34,572 nucleotides of DNA from Ferrovibrio sp. (GCF_002796975.1 NZ_PEKV01000012.1:194784-229355); one strand, 5' to 3'. Positions 9,933 to 17,095 are shown, counted from the first letter of the stretch. The notes: generated by a model not told the origin, from the sequence alone. Numbers and translations are program-made.

Positions 9933-10862
9933 TTAACGCTTGAGGCGGGGATTGAGGACGTCGCGAAGCTGATCGCCGACCAGATTGATGGCGATGATCA
10001 CCACGGTGAGGACGACACCGGGGAATAGCGAAATCCAGTAGACGCCGCTGAGCAGGTAGTCGAAGCCGTTGGAGATCAGCATGCCCAGCGACGGCTCGGT
10101 CACCGGCACGCCGAGGCCGAGGAAGCTGAGCGTGGCTTCCAGCGTGATGGCGCGGGCGATGTTGATGGTGGCGATCACGATCAGCGGCGGCATGCAGTTG
10201 GGCAGCAGGTGCTTCAGCAGCATGCGGGTCTTGCTGATGCCGAGGCAGCGCGCCGCCTCGATATATTCCTTGTTGCGTTCCACCAGGGCAGCGCCATGCG
10301 AGGCGCGGGCGAAATAGGCCCATTGCACGGCGACCAGGGCGAAGATCACCTTGTCGACGCCGTTGCCCAGCATGGCCAGCAGGATCAGGGCGATCAGGAT
10401 GGCGGGAAAGGAAAGCTGGATATCGACAAAACGCATGATTAGCGCGTCGACCTTGCCGCCGGTATAGGCGGCCAGCAAGCCGGCCACGGCGCCGATACCC
10501 AGCGCCACCACCACCGAGACGACACCGACCATCAGCGAGATGCGCAGGCCGTAGAGCATGGCACTCAGCATGTCGCGGCCCTGGCCATCGCTGCCGAGCA
10601 GGAAGGTGAAGCCTTCGCCGGCAACTTCGCCGGGCGGCAGGCGGGCATCCATGATGTCGAGCTTGGCGAGATCGTAGGGATCCTGCGGCGAGATCAGCGG
10701 CGCGATCAGCGATGCGCCGATCATCAGCACCAGCAGCACGAGGCCGAGCATGGCCAGCTTGCTTTCGGCGAATTCGGCGACAATGCGCTTCCAGGGCGCC
10801 TCGGTGTTGACAAGCGGCGCAGCAGTCGGAGTGGCGCCAACAGTGGCTGGGGTCTGGCTCAT
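9933..10862 (-). CDS. Peptide-type ABC transporter permease (DppC/OppC-like)
   Basis: A 309-aa inner-membrane permease. After a variable 35-residue N-terminus comes the OppC N-terminal helix (KLAMLGLVLLVLMIGASLIAPL), then the periplasmic linker (LLGSDGQGRDMLSAMLYGLRISL) that marks DppC/OppC, then five more membrane segments. The EAA coupling motif is EAARCLGISKTRMLLKHLLPN. The start at 10862 overlaps the stop of the DppB-like gene by four bases (ATGA). It continues the operon, with the DppD-like ATPase 12 bases downstream. Confidence 0.93.
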   Translation of the reverse strand: MSQTPATVGATPTAAPLVNTEAPWKRIVAEFAESKLAMLGLVLLVLMIGASLIAPLISPQDPYDLAKLDIMDARLPPGEVAGEGFTFLLGSDGQGRDMLSAMLYGLRISLMVGVVSVVVALGIGAVAGLLAAYTGGKVDALIMRFVDIQLSFPAILIALILLAMLGNGVDKVIFALVAVQWAYFARASHGAALVERNKEYIEAARCLGISKTRMLLKHLLPNCMPPLIVIATINIARAITLEATLSFLGLGVPVTEPSLGMLISNGFDYLLSGVYWISLFPGVVLTVVIIAINLVGDQLRDVLNPRLKR

Positions 10863-11833
10863 TTGGCTTCTCCCAGACGCACGCGCGGATCGAGCACGGA
10901 ATAAAGGATGTCGACGATCAGGCTGATGGTCACCAGCAGGAAGACGACGACGATCAGATAGGCCACCACGACCGGGCGGTCGAGATTCACAATGGAATCG
11001 ATCAGCAGCTTGCCCATGCCGGGCCAGGAGAAGATCGTTTCGGTGATGACGGCAAAGGCGATCAGGCTGCCGAGCTCCAGGCCGGTGACGGTGGTGATCG
11101 GCACCATGATGTTCTTCAGGATATGCACGCCGATGACGCGTCTCTCGTTCAGGCCCTTGGCGCGCGCAAATTTCACATAATCCATCAGCATCACCTCGCG
11201 CGCGGTGGCGCGGGCAAGGCGGATGATCAGCGCGCATTTCGACAGGCCGAGCGTGAGCGCCGGCAGCGCCAGGTGTTTCCAGCCGGCCAGCGTCAGGAAG
11301 CTGACCTGAATGCCGAGCACCTCCATCGTCGGGCCGCGACCGGAGGCCGGCAGCCAGCCGAGCTGCACGGCAAACACCATGATCAGCATCAGGCCGACCC
11401 AGAAATTCGGCAGCGAGAAGCCGAGCACCGAGCCGGCCATGATGGCGCGGGCGGTGACGGTTTCATGCTTCAGTCCGGCATAAAGCCCGAGCGGCACGCC
11501 GATGACCACCGACGTGACGGTGGCGATCAGTGCCAGTTCCAGCGTCGCCGGCATGCGTTCGAGGATCAGGTTGATCGCCGGTTGGCCGAAGACGAAGGAC
11601 TTGCCGAAATTGCCCTGCAGGGCCGAGGTGACGAAAGTGAAATACTGTTCCCACATCGGCCGGTCGAGACCGAGCGACCTCGCGATGGCTTCACGGTCGA
11701 GTTCGGTGGCTTCCGGGCTGACCAGGATCGCGAGCGGATCGCCGATCATGTAGATGCCGACAAACACCAGCACCGACATGACTGCCATGACCAACGCCGC
11801 CTGCATCAGGCGTCTGATGATGAAAACGAGCAT
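10859..11833 (-). CDS. Peptide-type ABC transporter permease (DppB/OppB-like)
   Basis: A 324-aa permease, first gene of the four-gene operon. The N-terminus (MLVFIIRRLMQAALVMAVMSVLVF) is typical of DppB/OppB, followed by the GDP...LGLDRPMWEQYFTF periplasmic part and five further membrane segments; the coupling helix has DYVKFARAKGLNERRVIGVHILKN. The start at 11833 matches family N-termini; a GTG at 11878 would add 15 unlike residues that would be read from a leader hairpin. No good Shine-Dalgarno sequence is seen (only GGGGCG), so the start is fairly but not wholly sure. No substrate-binding protein is found in this operon. Confidence 0.92.
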   Translation of the reverse strand: MLVFIIRRLMQAALVMAVMSVLVFVGIYMIGDPLAILVSPEATELDREAIARSLGLDRPMWEQYFTFVTSALQGNFGKSFVFGQPAINLILERMPATLELALIATVTSVVIGVPLGLYAGLKHETVTARAIMAGSVLGFSLPNFWVGLMLIMVFAVQLGWLPASGRGPTMEVLGIQVSFLTLAGWKHLALPALTLGLSKCALIIRLARATAREVMLMDYVKFARAKGLNERRVIGVHILKNIMVPITTVTGLELGSLIAFAVITETIFSWPGMGKLLIDSIVNLDRPVVVAYLIVVVFLLVTISLIVDILYSVLDPRVRLGEAK

Positions 11834-12058
11834 ACTGGAAACGCCCCGCGACCTGTTTCTGCCGGCACCATTCTTCACGATGGTTCATGCCGGCGGTTCA
11901 CGAAGCAATAACCGAAACATCATGCAGTGCCTAGGTTTTCTTAGAGAATGACCTGATAACCCGGCGGTATGGCCTTTCGCACCGCGAAAAAAGCACGCGG
12001 CAGTCAGAGCGAGAGTGGGATTTCGCGTGGGGTTGCAGGTCGGACCAGTAATCTTATT

Positions 12059-12088
12059 GGTCCGCAAACAGTTTGGGGTCCGCAAACA
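12059..12088. repeat. Two direct copies of GGTCCGCAAACA, 18 bases apart
   Basis: Identical 12-base sequences at 12059-12070 and 12077-12088 begin 18 bases apart. The first overlaps the right arm of the inverted repeat at 12041-12064, so the GGTCCG core appears three times, twice direct and once inverted. The cluster lies between the trcR terminator and the ABC operon leader. A regulator-binding array is a reasonable guess. Confidence 0.55.
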
Positions 12089-12118
12089 AAAACGCCGCCG
12101 GTAATCGGACCGGCGGCG
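12087..12118 (-). terminator. Intrinsic terminator of trcR
   Basis: On the minus strand a perfect 10-bp stem (12093-12102 with 12109-12118, six-base loop) is followed by GTTTTTGTTT. It lies 45 bases past the trcR stop and should end its transcript. Confidence 0.85.
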
Positions 12119-12163
12119 CTTGCGATGTCAGGCGTAACGATCCAGCTGCGCTGGCAGTTGCGA

Positions 12164-12814
12164 TCAGTTCTCGTCGTTACCGGCCGGCTCATTCGCCGCT
12201 TCAGCGGCCGGTGTTTCCGATGCAGTCGCAGCGGCATCCGCGCCGCGCGCCTTGGCGCGGGCTTCGCGCGCGTCGCGCTTTTCCTTGTTCTGCTTGCGCT
12301 TGTTGGCGAGCAGCAGCACACGGTCGAGTTCCATCTGGCTGCAGATGCCGAGATAGACCGGATCGCGCGGCTTGATGTTGGCGTGGTTGGGATGCGTGTG
12401 GTTCTTCACGCGATCAATTGTCGCCTTGGTGGTGCCGAGCAGCTTCTGGATCTGCGCAGTCTGCACTTCCGGATGATATTTCAGCAGCCAGGCGATGGCA
12501 TCGGGACGATCCTGGCGCTTGGAGACCGGCGTATACTTGGCACCCTTGGTCTTATGGCGCTGCAGCGGCACAGTCGGCGCCAGCAGCTTGAGGTCGCCGC
12601 TCGGATCCTTCTCGCAGCGCTCGATTTCGTTCGGGCCGAGCTGGCCGTTGGCGACCGGATCGAGACCGACGATACCGATGGCCACTTCGCCGTCGGCAAT
12701 GCCCTTCACTTCCAGCACATGCAGGCCGCAGAAGCGGGCAATCTGGTCAAAGGTCAGCTTGGTATTGTCGATCAGCCACACGGCGGTGGCTTTGGGCATC
12801 AACGGCAATGCCAT
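12164..12814 (-). CDS. trcR: TrcR/DUF1013-family cell-cycle transcriptional regulator
   Basis: A 216-aa soluble protein of the DUF1013 family (PF06242), which is nearly confined to alphaproteobacteria and is named cell-cycle transcriptional regulator TrcR in current databases. The N-terminus (MALPLMPKATAVWLIDNTKL) and FDQIARFCGLHVLEVKGIADGEV are very conserved and include a helix-turn-helix-like segment; a second such segment is QIQKLLGTTKATIDRVKN. The last 50 residues are a charged, Ala/Glu-rich tail that looks disordered. The start at 12814 matches family N-termini and has AAGGA eight bases upstream; an earlier in-frame ATG at 12895 is discarded. A promoter is seen at 12881-12908 and a terminator after the stop, so it is its own unit. 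Confidence 0.9.
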   Translation of the reverse strand: MALPLMPKATAVWLIDNTKLTFDQIARFCGLHVLEVKGIADGEVAIGIVGLDPVANGQLGPNEIERCEKDPSGDLKLLAPTVPLQRHKTKGAKYTPVSKRQDRPDAIAWLLKYHPEVQTAQIQKLLGTTKATIDRVKNHTHPNHANIKPRDPVYLGICSQMELDRVLLLANKRKQNKEKRDAREARAKARGADAAATASETPAAEAANEPAGNDEN

Positions 12815-12880
12815 GGGTAAAATCCTTCTCAGGCAGCCGGCCGCGGTCAGCGGCCGCCCGCGGGGCGAAATTCGCGCGAC

Positions 12881-12908
12881 AATATAGTGCAACACCCCCG
12901 GGGCGCAA
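12881..12908 (-). promoter_or_regulatory. Probable housekeeping promoter of trcR
   Basis: Read on the minus strand: TTGCGC (12908-12903), a 16-base spacer, then TATATT (12886-12881). This is a good fit to a sigma-70 promoter in a GC-rich setting and would give a leader of about 60 bases before the trcR ATG at 12814. Confidence 0.6.
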
Positions 12909-12941
12909 CCGCCCGGGGCGGGTTAAGTTATTGTTTTTACG

Positions 12942-13937
12942 TCAGATCACCAGCAAAACTTTGCCGACATGGTCGCCATGGTCGATCCGGGCATGAGCCT
13001 GAGCGGCCTGGCTGAGCGGGAAGCGGCTGTCGATGATGGCTTTCAGCCGGCCATCGGCAAAAGCCGGCCAGACCTTCGCCTCCAGTGCCTGGGCGATCTC
13101 GCCTTTGAAGGCCACCGGGCGCGGCCGCAGCGTCGAGCCGGTCACGGTCAGGCGCTTGCGCATCAGCAGGCTGAGATCGCCTTCGCCCTTCGGGCCGCCC
13201 TGCACGGCGATGATCACCAGCCGGCCTTCCTCGGCCAGCGCCTTGATGTTCGGCGCGAAGTATTTGCCGCCTACCATGTCGAGGATGACATCTACGCCCT
13301 TGCCGTCGGTGAGTTCACCGATGCGCGCGGCGAAATCCTCGGTCTTGTAGTTGATCGCCTTCTCGACGCCGAGGCTTTCGCAGAAGCGGCATTTCTCGTC
13401 GGTGCCGGCGGTTGCGAAGATGCGTTTCGCGCCAAGCAGTCTGGCAAGCTGGATCGCTGCGACGCCGATACCCGAGGCGCCGCCATGAATGAGAATGCTT
13501 TCGCCGGGCTTCAGTCCGCCGCGATCGGCGATGTTGGTCCACACGGTGAACCAGTTCTCCGGCAGGGCCGCGGCTTCGGCCATGTCGAGACCGGCGGGAA
13601 CCGGCAGGCATTGTTCGGCCGGCGCGGTGCAGTAGGTGGCATAGCCGCCGCCGGCGACCAGCGCGCAGACCTTGTCGCCCAGCTTCCATCTCTGGACGCC
13701 TGCTCCAATAGCGGCGATCTCGCCAGCCACTTCCAGGCCCGGCGTGTCCGGCGCGCCGGGCGGCGGCGGATACATGCCGGCGCGCTGCAGCACGTCCGGG
13801 CGGTTCACGCCGGCGGCATGCACCTTGATCAGCACCTCGCCGGCGGCAGGCTGCACCATGGGGCGCTCGGCGGGCTTCAGCACTTCGGGCCCGCCGGACT
13901 GGCTGATCTCGATCACGGTCATGGTGTTGGGCAGCAT
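12942..13937 (-). CDS. NAD(P)H-quinone oxidoreductase (PIG3/zeta-crystallin-like MDR family)
   Basis: A 331-aa zinc-free medium-chain dehydrogenase/reductase. It has the GroES-like N-terminal half (GEVLIKVHAAGVNRPDVLQRAGMYPPPPGAPDTPGLEVAGEI), which is the PIG3/TP53I3 signature, and a Rossmann half with IHGGASGIGVAAIQLARLLGA near residue 145. It lacks the metal-ligand cysteines of alcohol dehydrogenases. It likely reduces quinones with NADPH. The start at 13937 has GGGAG seven bases before it. It lies upstream of trcR in the same direction, 127 bases apart, with trcR having its own promoter, and is divergent from the DUF1192 gene. Confidence 0.93.
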   Translation of the reverse strand: MLPNTMTVIEISQSGGPEVLKPAERPMVQPAAGEVLIKVHAAGVNRPDVLQRAGMYPPPPGAPDTPGLEVAGEIAAIGAGVQRWKLGDKVCALVAGGGYATYCTAPAEQCLPVPAGLDMAEAAALPENWFTVWTNIADRGGLKPGESILIHGGASGIGVAAIQLARLLGAKRIFATAGTDEKCRFCESLGVEKAINYKTEDFAARIGELTDGKGVDVILDMVGGKYFAPNIKALAEEGRLVIIAVQGGPKGEGDLSLLMRKRLTVTGSTLRPRPVAFKGEIAQALEAKVWPAFADGRLKAIIDSRFPLSQAAQAHARIDHGDHVGKVLLVI

Positions 13938-14065
13938 GTCTGTCTCCCGAAAAGGTCTGCCCGTGATCTAATCGCAGCGGTGCCGGACGGCAAGCCGTCA
14001 GCTTTCGCTTTATCCGGCTTTCCGGCCGAGGCTAGTATGGGGCCAAGCTGAAACGGGAGGCCGGA

Positions 14066-14242
14066 ATGGATTGGGATGAAGCTCAGACGCGCAAGCCGGC
14101 ACTGCCGAAATTCGAAACCATGTCGATCGAGAGCCTCGAGGAACGCATTGCCGAACTTGAGGCCGAGATCGCCACCATCCGCGATGTGATCAAAAGCAAA
14201 GAGGCGGCGCGCGGCACAGCCGACAGCTTCTTCAAGAAGTAG
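14066..14242 (+). CDS. DUF1192 family protein
   Basis: A 58-aa protein that a 60-residue ORF cut-off would miss. It begins MDWDEAQTRKPALPKFETMS and continues with SIESLEERIAELEAEIATIRDVI, the layout of DUF1192 (PF06698): a short acidic start, then a Glu-rich helix likely to form a coiled coil, and a charged tail (SKEAARGTADSFFKK). A very good Shine-Dalgarno sequence (CGGGAGG, 14054-14060) lies five bases before the ATG. The 3' end overlaps the 3' end of the convergent LysR gene by 11 bases. It is divergent from the quinone oxidoreductase gene. Its function is unknown. Confidence 0.85.
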   Translation: MDWDEAQTRKPALPKFETMSIESLEERIAELEAEIATIRDVIKSKEAARGTADSFFKK

Positions 14243-15140
14243 AATCCCGCGCTGCATCCCGCAGCCAGCCTTGCAGCGCAACGATGCCCGGCTGCGCCAG
14301 GCGTTCCGGCGGCATCACCAGATGATAGCCGTCGCCCTGCAGCACCGGTCCGAAGGGCTGCACCAGCGCGCCGCTTGCCAGTTCGGCCGCCACCAGCGGC
14401 AAACCTAGCAGCGCAACGCCCTGGCCGGCGATGGCGGCCTGGATGGCATGGCTTTCGTCGCTGAAACGCAGCCCGCCGGCGACATCCAGTTCGACATCGG
14501 CCTCGTCAGCCCAGCGTTTCCAGGTTGGCGTGTCGCGTCGCCTCAGGCGCCAGTCGAAATGCAGCAGGGTCTGGTTGTTCAGATCGGCAGGCTTGCGAAG
14601 TTTCAGCCGTGGACTGGCCACCGGCGCGAAGAGGCTGGGCAACAACAGTTCGCTGTGCAGGTCAGGCCAGTTGCCGCGGCCATAACGGATCGCGGCATCG
14701 GCGCTGCCCCCGGTGCCGATCCCGCTGAAATCCACCGGCGCTTCCGAGGCATGCAGATGCAGGTCGATCTCTGGATGGCGTGCCTGCCAGTCGCCCAGTC
14801 GCGGCAGCAGCCATCTGGCGACGAAGGCCGGCGTGGCCGACAGCGTCAGGCGCTGTCGCTGCGGTCCCGCGCGTAACCGTTCGAGGGTGAGTGCGAAGGA
14901 GTCGAGCCCGTCGCGCAGAACCGGATAGAGCGCTTCGCCGGCCGGCGTGAGCGTGACCTTGCGGATCTGCCGGACGAACAGGCGCTGGCCGATGCTGTCT
15001 TCCAGCAGGCGCAACTGGTGGCTGATCGCGGTCGGCGTCACGCCGAGTTCGTCGGCAGCGGCCTTGAAGCTGAGATGGCGCGCGGCGGCCTCGAAAGCAC
15101 GCAATGCGCCGAGTGGCGGCAGTTTTCTGGCCTGTGTCAT
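14232..15140 (-). CDS. LysR-family transcriptional regulator (GcvA-like)
   Basis: A 302-aa DNA-binding regulator. The N-terminus (LPPLGALRAFEAAARHLSF, then AAADELGVTPTAISHQLRLLE, helix-turn-helix at about 27-46) is of the GcvA subgroup, followed by RLFVRQIRKVTLTPAG and a periplasmic-binding-like co-inducer domain (residues about 95-300; LTLSATPAFVARWLLPRL). It is divergent from the azoreductase-like gene with 106 bases between starts, a typical arrangement for a LysR regulator and its target, so control of that gene is likely. An inverted ATGTG/CACAT pair lies in the shared region. It converges on the DUF1192 gene with an 11-base overlap. Confidence 0.92.
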   Translation of the reverse strand: MTQARKLPPLGALRAFEAAARHLSFKAAADELGVTPTAISHQLRLLEDSIGQRLFVRQIRKVTLTPAGEALYPVLRDGLDSFALTLERLRAGPQRQRLTLSATPAFVARWLLPRLGDWQARHPEIDLHLHASEAPVDFSGIGTGGSADAAIRYGRGNWPDLHSELLLPSLFAPVASPRLKLRKPADLNNQTLLHFDWRLRRRDTPTWKRWADEADVELDVAGGLRFSDESHAIQAAIAGQGVALLGLPLVAAELASGALVQPFGPVLQGDGYHLVMPPERLAQPGIVALQGWLRDAARDSTS

Positions 15141-15246
15141 ATGGCTGAATCTAGGTCAGCCATCGGCCTGAGCAATTCGCATTTGTCGGGATATGTGGCG
15201 TCGCTTACGTGGTCTGCGTCACATTTTCCTCATCCATGGAGATCGC

Positions 15247-15939
15247 ATGACCACGCTTCTTGTTCTCGATGCCAGCGCCCGGCCGCAAAGTTCGGCCACG
15301 CATCGTTTCGGTTCGCATACGCGCCGCCTGACCGCGCGCTTCCTGTCGCGCTGGCGTGAGATGCGCCCGCAGGACGCGGTGATGCAGCGCGATCTCGGCC
15401 AGCACCCGCCGCCGCCGGTAACGGGCGACTGGATTCATGCTGCTTTCACCGCGCCGGAGCAGCGCGAACCATGGATGCGCGAGACACTTTCGCTAAGCGA
15501 CCGGCTGATCGATGAGGTGATTGCCGCCGATGTCATCGTTGCCGGATTGCCGATGTATAATTTCGGCCCGCCGGCGCAGTTCAAGGCGTATATCGATAAC
15601 ATCGTGCGCGTTGGCCGTACGTTTGGTTTCGATCGTACGCGGGACGGCGAGCCTTACTGGCCGCTGCTTGCTGCGCAGAACAAGACACTGGTGCTGCTGG
15701 GGTCGCGCGGTGACTACGGCTACGACGCCGGCGGGCGGATTGCGGCAATGAACCATGTCGAAGCCAGCACGCGCACCGCCTTCGCCTATATCGGCATCAC
15801 CGACGTGGAATCAGTGGCGGTCGAATACGACGAGTTCGCCGACGACAGACTGGCGGCGTCGATTGCCAAAGCCGAGCAGGGCGTCGACGGGATCGTGCAG
15901 CGCCTGTTGTCGCGCCGCGGTCTTGCCGCGGCGGCCTAG
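15247..15939 (+). CDS. azoR: FMN-dependent NADH-azoreductase / quinone reductase (AzoR-like)
   Basis: A 230-aa flavodoxin-fold oxidoreductase that reduces quinones and azo compounds with NADH. Visible motifs are LLVLDASARPQSSATHRFG (FMN phosphate loop), DVIVAGLPMYNFGPPAQFKAYID (flavin-ring loop; PMYNF is diagnostic) and the GSRGDYGYDAGG loop. The length is slightly longer than the 200-aa E. coli AzoR. The start at 15247 is chosen over an ATG at 15193 because GGAG (15238-15241) is five bases before it and the protein then begins with the first beta strand. The divergent LysR gene is its likely regulator. Its stop overlaps the end of a possible gene remnant on the other strand. Confidence 0.92.
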   Translation: MTTLLVLDASARPQSSATHRFGSHTRRLTARFLSRWREMRPQDAVMQRDLGQHPPPPVTGDWIHAAFTAPEQREPWMRETLSLSDRLIDEVIAADVIVAGLPMYNFGPPAQFKAYIDNIVRVGRTFGFDRTRDGEPYWPLLAAQNKTLVLLGSRGDYGYDAGGRIAAMNHVEASTRTAFAYIGITDVESVAVEYDEFADDRLAASIAKAEQGVDGIVQRLLSRRGLAAAA

Positions 15940-16150
15940 CCGGGCGTGCGGAGATGCGCCAGCACAAGGTCGGACATCTCCGCCCCGGCATGCCGCAATG
16001 CCACCCGACAGAATGTCACGCCGGGCTCGGCCTGGATGGGCAGGACGGTTCGATCCGTGCAAAGACGGTTCCCGCCGGGACCGCCTTGACGGGCACCTGG
16101 TTCGGGCTCAGAAAGCCCTGCTGCCAGGCCGCGCCGGGGTCGGAAATTTG
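15936..16150 (-). pseudogene. Possible frameshifted gene remnant, unidentified
   Basis: On the minus strand two adjacent reading frames look protein-like with high third-position GC. One reads DPGAAWQQGFLSPNQ, then VPVKAVPAGTVFARIEP (about 16140-16040). The other reads VLPIQAEPGVTFCRVALRHA, then GAEMSDLVLAHLRTPG and a stop at 15936-15938. A single shift near 16040 would join them into one stretch of about 70 residues. No family was recognised and no start codon fits. The left end overlaps the azoR stop; the right end coincides with a 14-bp direct repeat, as if a gene had been truncated there. This is an inference from composition only. Confidence 0.4.
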
Positions 16151-16299
16151 TCTGGTTGTCTGACAAATTTTTCGGCGCCGGATGGTCATTCAGGCCAGCC
16201 AGTGTCATCAGGCCCGGCTGACCGGCCAGAGCGCCGGAGGCCTCGCCAGCGCAGCCAGACGGCCAGCAGGGCGGCCACGCCATAGGGGGTCGGAAATTT
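16136..16299. repeat. 14-bp direct repeat flanking a 136-base segment
   Basis: GGGGTCGGAAATTT occurs at 16136-16149 and again at 16286-16299, a period of exactly 150 bases. The right copy is part of a 12-bp palindrome CGGAAATTTCCG (16291-16302). The segment between holds the hairpin at 16144-16170 and most of a 42-codon open frame. The layout could come from a small insertion or a duplication; no known element was recognised. Confidence 0.6.
16144..16172 (+). terminator. AT-rich inverted repeat, possible terminator or operator
   Basis: AAATTTGTC (16144-16152) and GACAAATTT (16162-16170) are perfect inverted repeats around nine bases, and five T residues follow on the plus strand. It could end the azoR transcript about 200 bases after its stop, though the stem is AT-rich and weak. 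It also shares TGACA/TGTC half-sites with other dyads near the TetR gene. Confidence 0.4.
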
Positions 16300-16314
16300 C
16301 CGGATCGGGGTCAT
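16186..16314 (-). CDS. Possible 42-aa small membrane protein
   Basis: A short frame starting with ATG at 16314 encodes MTPIRKFPTPYGVAALLAVW and then a basic segment LRWRGLRRSGRSAG, with stop at 16186-16188. The start is basic, followed by a short hydrophobic stretch and more arginines, as in small membrane peptides. No Shine-Dalgarno sequence is visible, and the frame partly lies in a directly repeated segment, so it may be chance. It lies just downstream of the TetR gene on the same strand, behind a TGACA-N5-TGTCA dyad. No family was recognised. Confidence 0.25.
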   Translation of the reverse strand: MTPIRKFPTPYGVAALLAVWLRWRGLRRSGRSAGPDDTGWPE

Positions 16315-16326
16315 TGTTGAGGCATG

Positions 16327-16348
16327 TGACAAATAATGTCATATGTCA
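16327..16348. promoter_or_regulatory. TGACA/TGTCA dyad after the TetR gene
   Basis: TGACA (16327-16331) is followed by TGTCA at 16337-16341 (five-base spacing) and again at 16344-16348 (twelve-base spacing). The cluster lies between the TetR stop (16356) and the small open frame start (16314). A related pair (TGACA-N13-TGTCA, 16956-16978) lies at the 5' end of the TetR gene. TetR-family proteins bind such dyads, but binding is inferred only. Confidence 0.4.
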
Positions 16349-16355
16349 AAATCGA

Positions 16356-16991
16356 TCAGCGTGCCCGAACAGTTCTCAGGATCATGTCGACGGCGGCCAA
16401 AGCGCGGTCCTGCCAGACATTTTTGTCCAGATCGGTGGCCAGGCGCGGGTCGTGGAAGCGGCTCATCAGGTCGTCGATGGCGACGGCGAGCTTGTCGGAC
16501 GGCTCACCGCGGAAGGCGCCCGCCGTGCTGCCTTCGGCCAGCAGGCCGGTCAGGTGGCGGCGGATATGGCTGCGATGCTGCCGCAGCATGCCGGCAAGGT
16601 TTTTCATCACCTCGTCCAGCACCTCGACCAGGCAGGGGTCGGACAGGTAACGTCTTGTATTTTCAGCATCCTTCAGCAGAAACGCGTGCAGCCGGGCGGC
16701 CGGGCTGCGGCCGGTATCGCGGGCGATGGCGGCCAGCCGGGTCTCATCCTCGGCCAGCCAGCGGCTGGCGAGTGCGGCCACGATGGCGCGCTTGTTCTGG
16801 TAATGCCGGTAGACTGCCGTGCGAGCGATTCCGGCTTCCGCAGCAATGTCTTCGATGCGGGTGCGCTTGCTGCCCAGGCGGCGGAAACAGGCCAGCGCGG
16901 CATCCAGCAGCCGGTCCTGCACCAGACCCGGCAAGGCCTCGTCCGGCGTCTCCTGTGACATTTCGGCCAGTTTTGTCATGTCCTTGACCAT
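16356..16991 (-). CDS. TetR/AcrR-family transcriptional regulator
   Basis: A repressor of about 211 aa. The N-terminal helix-turn-helix is clear: DRLLDAALACFRRLGSKRTR, then IEDIAAEAGIARTAVYRHYQNKRAIVAAL. The C-terminal ligand-binding region is helical and diverse; it includes RYLSDPCLVEVLDEVMKN. The ligand is unknown. The start is uncertain: in-frame candidates are at 17012 (GTG), 16991, 16979 and 16961 (ATG), none with a good Shine-Dalgarno site; the last would leave the TGACA-N13-TGTCA dyad at 16956-16978 at or upstream of the start, a good place for autoregulation. It is divergent from the metY unit and may control the small open frame downstream, or a gene elsewhere. Confidence 0.88.
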   Translation of the reverse strand: MVKDMTKLAEMSQETPDEALPGLVQDRLLDAALACFRRLGSKRTRIEDIAAEAGIARTAVYRHYQNKRAIVAALASRWLAEDETRLAAIARDTGRSPAARLHAFLLKDAENTRRYLSDPCLVEVLDEVMKNLAGMLRQHRSHIRRHLTGLLAEGSTAGAFRGEPSDKLAVAIDDLMSRFHDPRLATDLDKNVWQDRALAAVDMILRTVRAR

Positions 16992-17095
16992 ACAGGATCG
17001 GCGCTGCTTCACGAAATCTTAAGTGCGGCCGGCGATACTGGGGCCGTTACAGATTTAGTTAGTCATAGTTTCCTCCCTGTTGGTTTTGACCTTCA

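Larger units (their letters stand above)
11834..12163. other. 330-base leader region between the ABC operon and trcR
   Basis: No gene was found. The region holds the trcR terminator (12087-12118, annotated separately) and the presumed promoter of the ABC operon. Visible elements: a compound hairpin at 11861-11894 (GCCGGC arms enclosing ACCAT/ATGGT arms) 28 bases before the first permease start; the shared motif GTGCCTAGGTT at 11927-11937; an inverted repeat CGGACCA-N10-TGGTCCG at 12041-12064; and two direct copies of GGTCCGCAAACA at 12059-12070 and 12077-12088. The repeats may be operator sites. Confidence 0.55.

Noticed and set aside
15936..16283. Intact 115-aa minus-strand gene
   Set aside because: Only its end looks coding; the first half is unlike protein and the better frame switches near 16040, so it is listed as a possible remnant instead.
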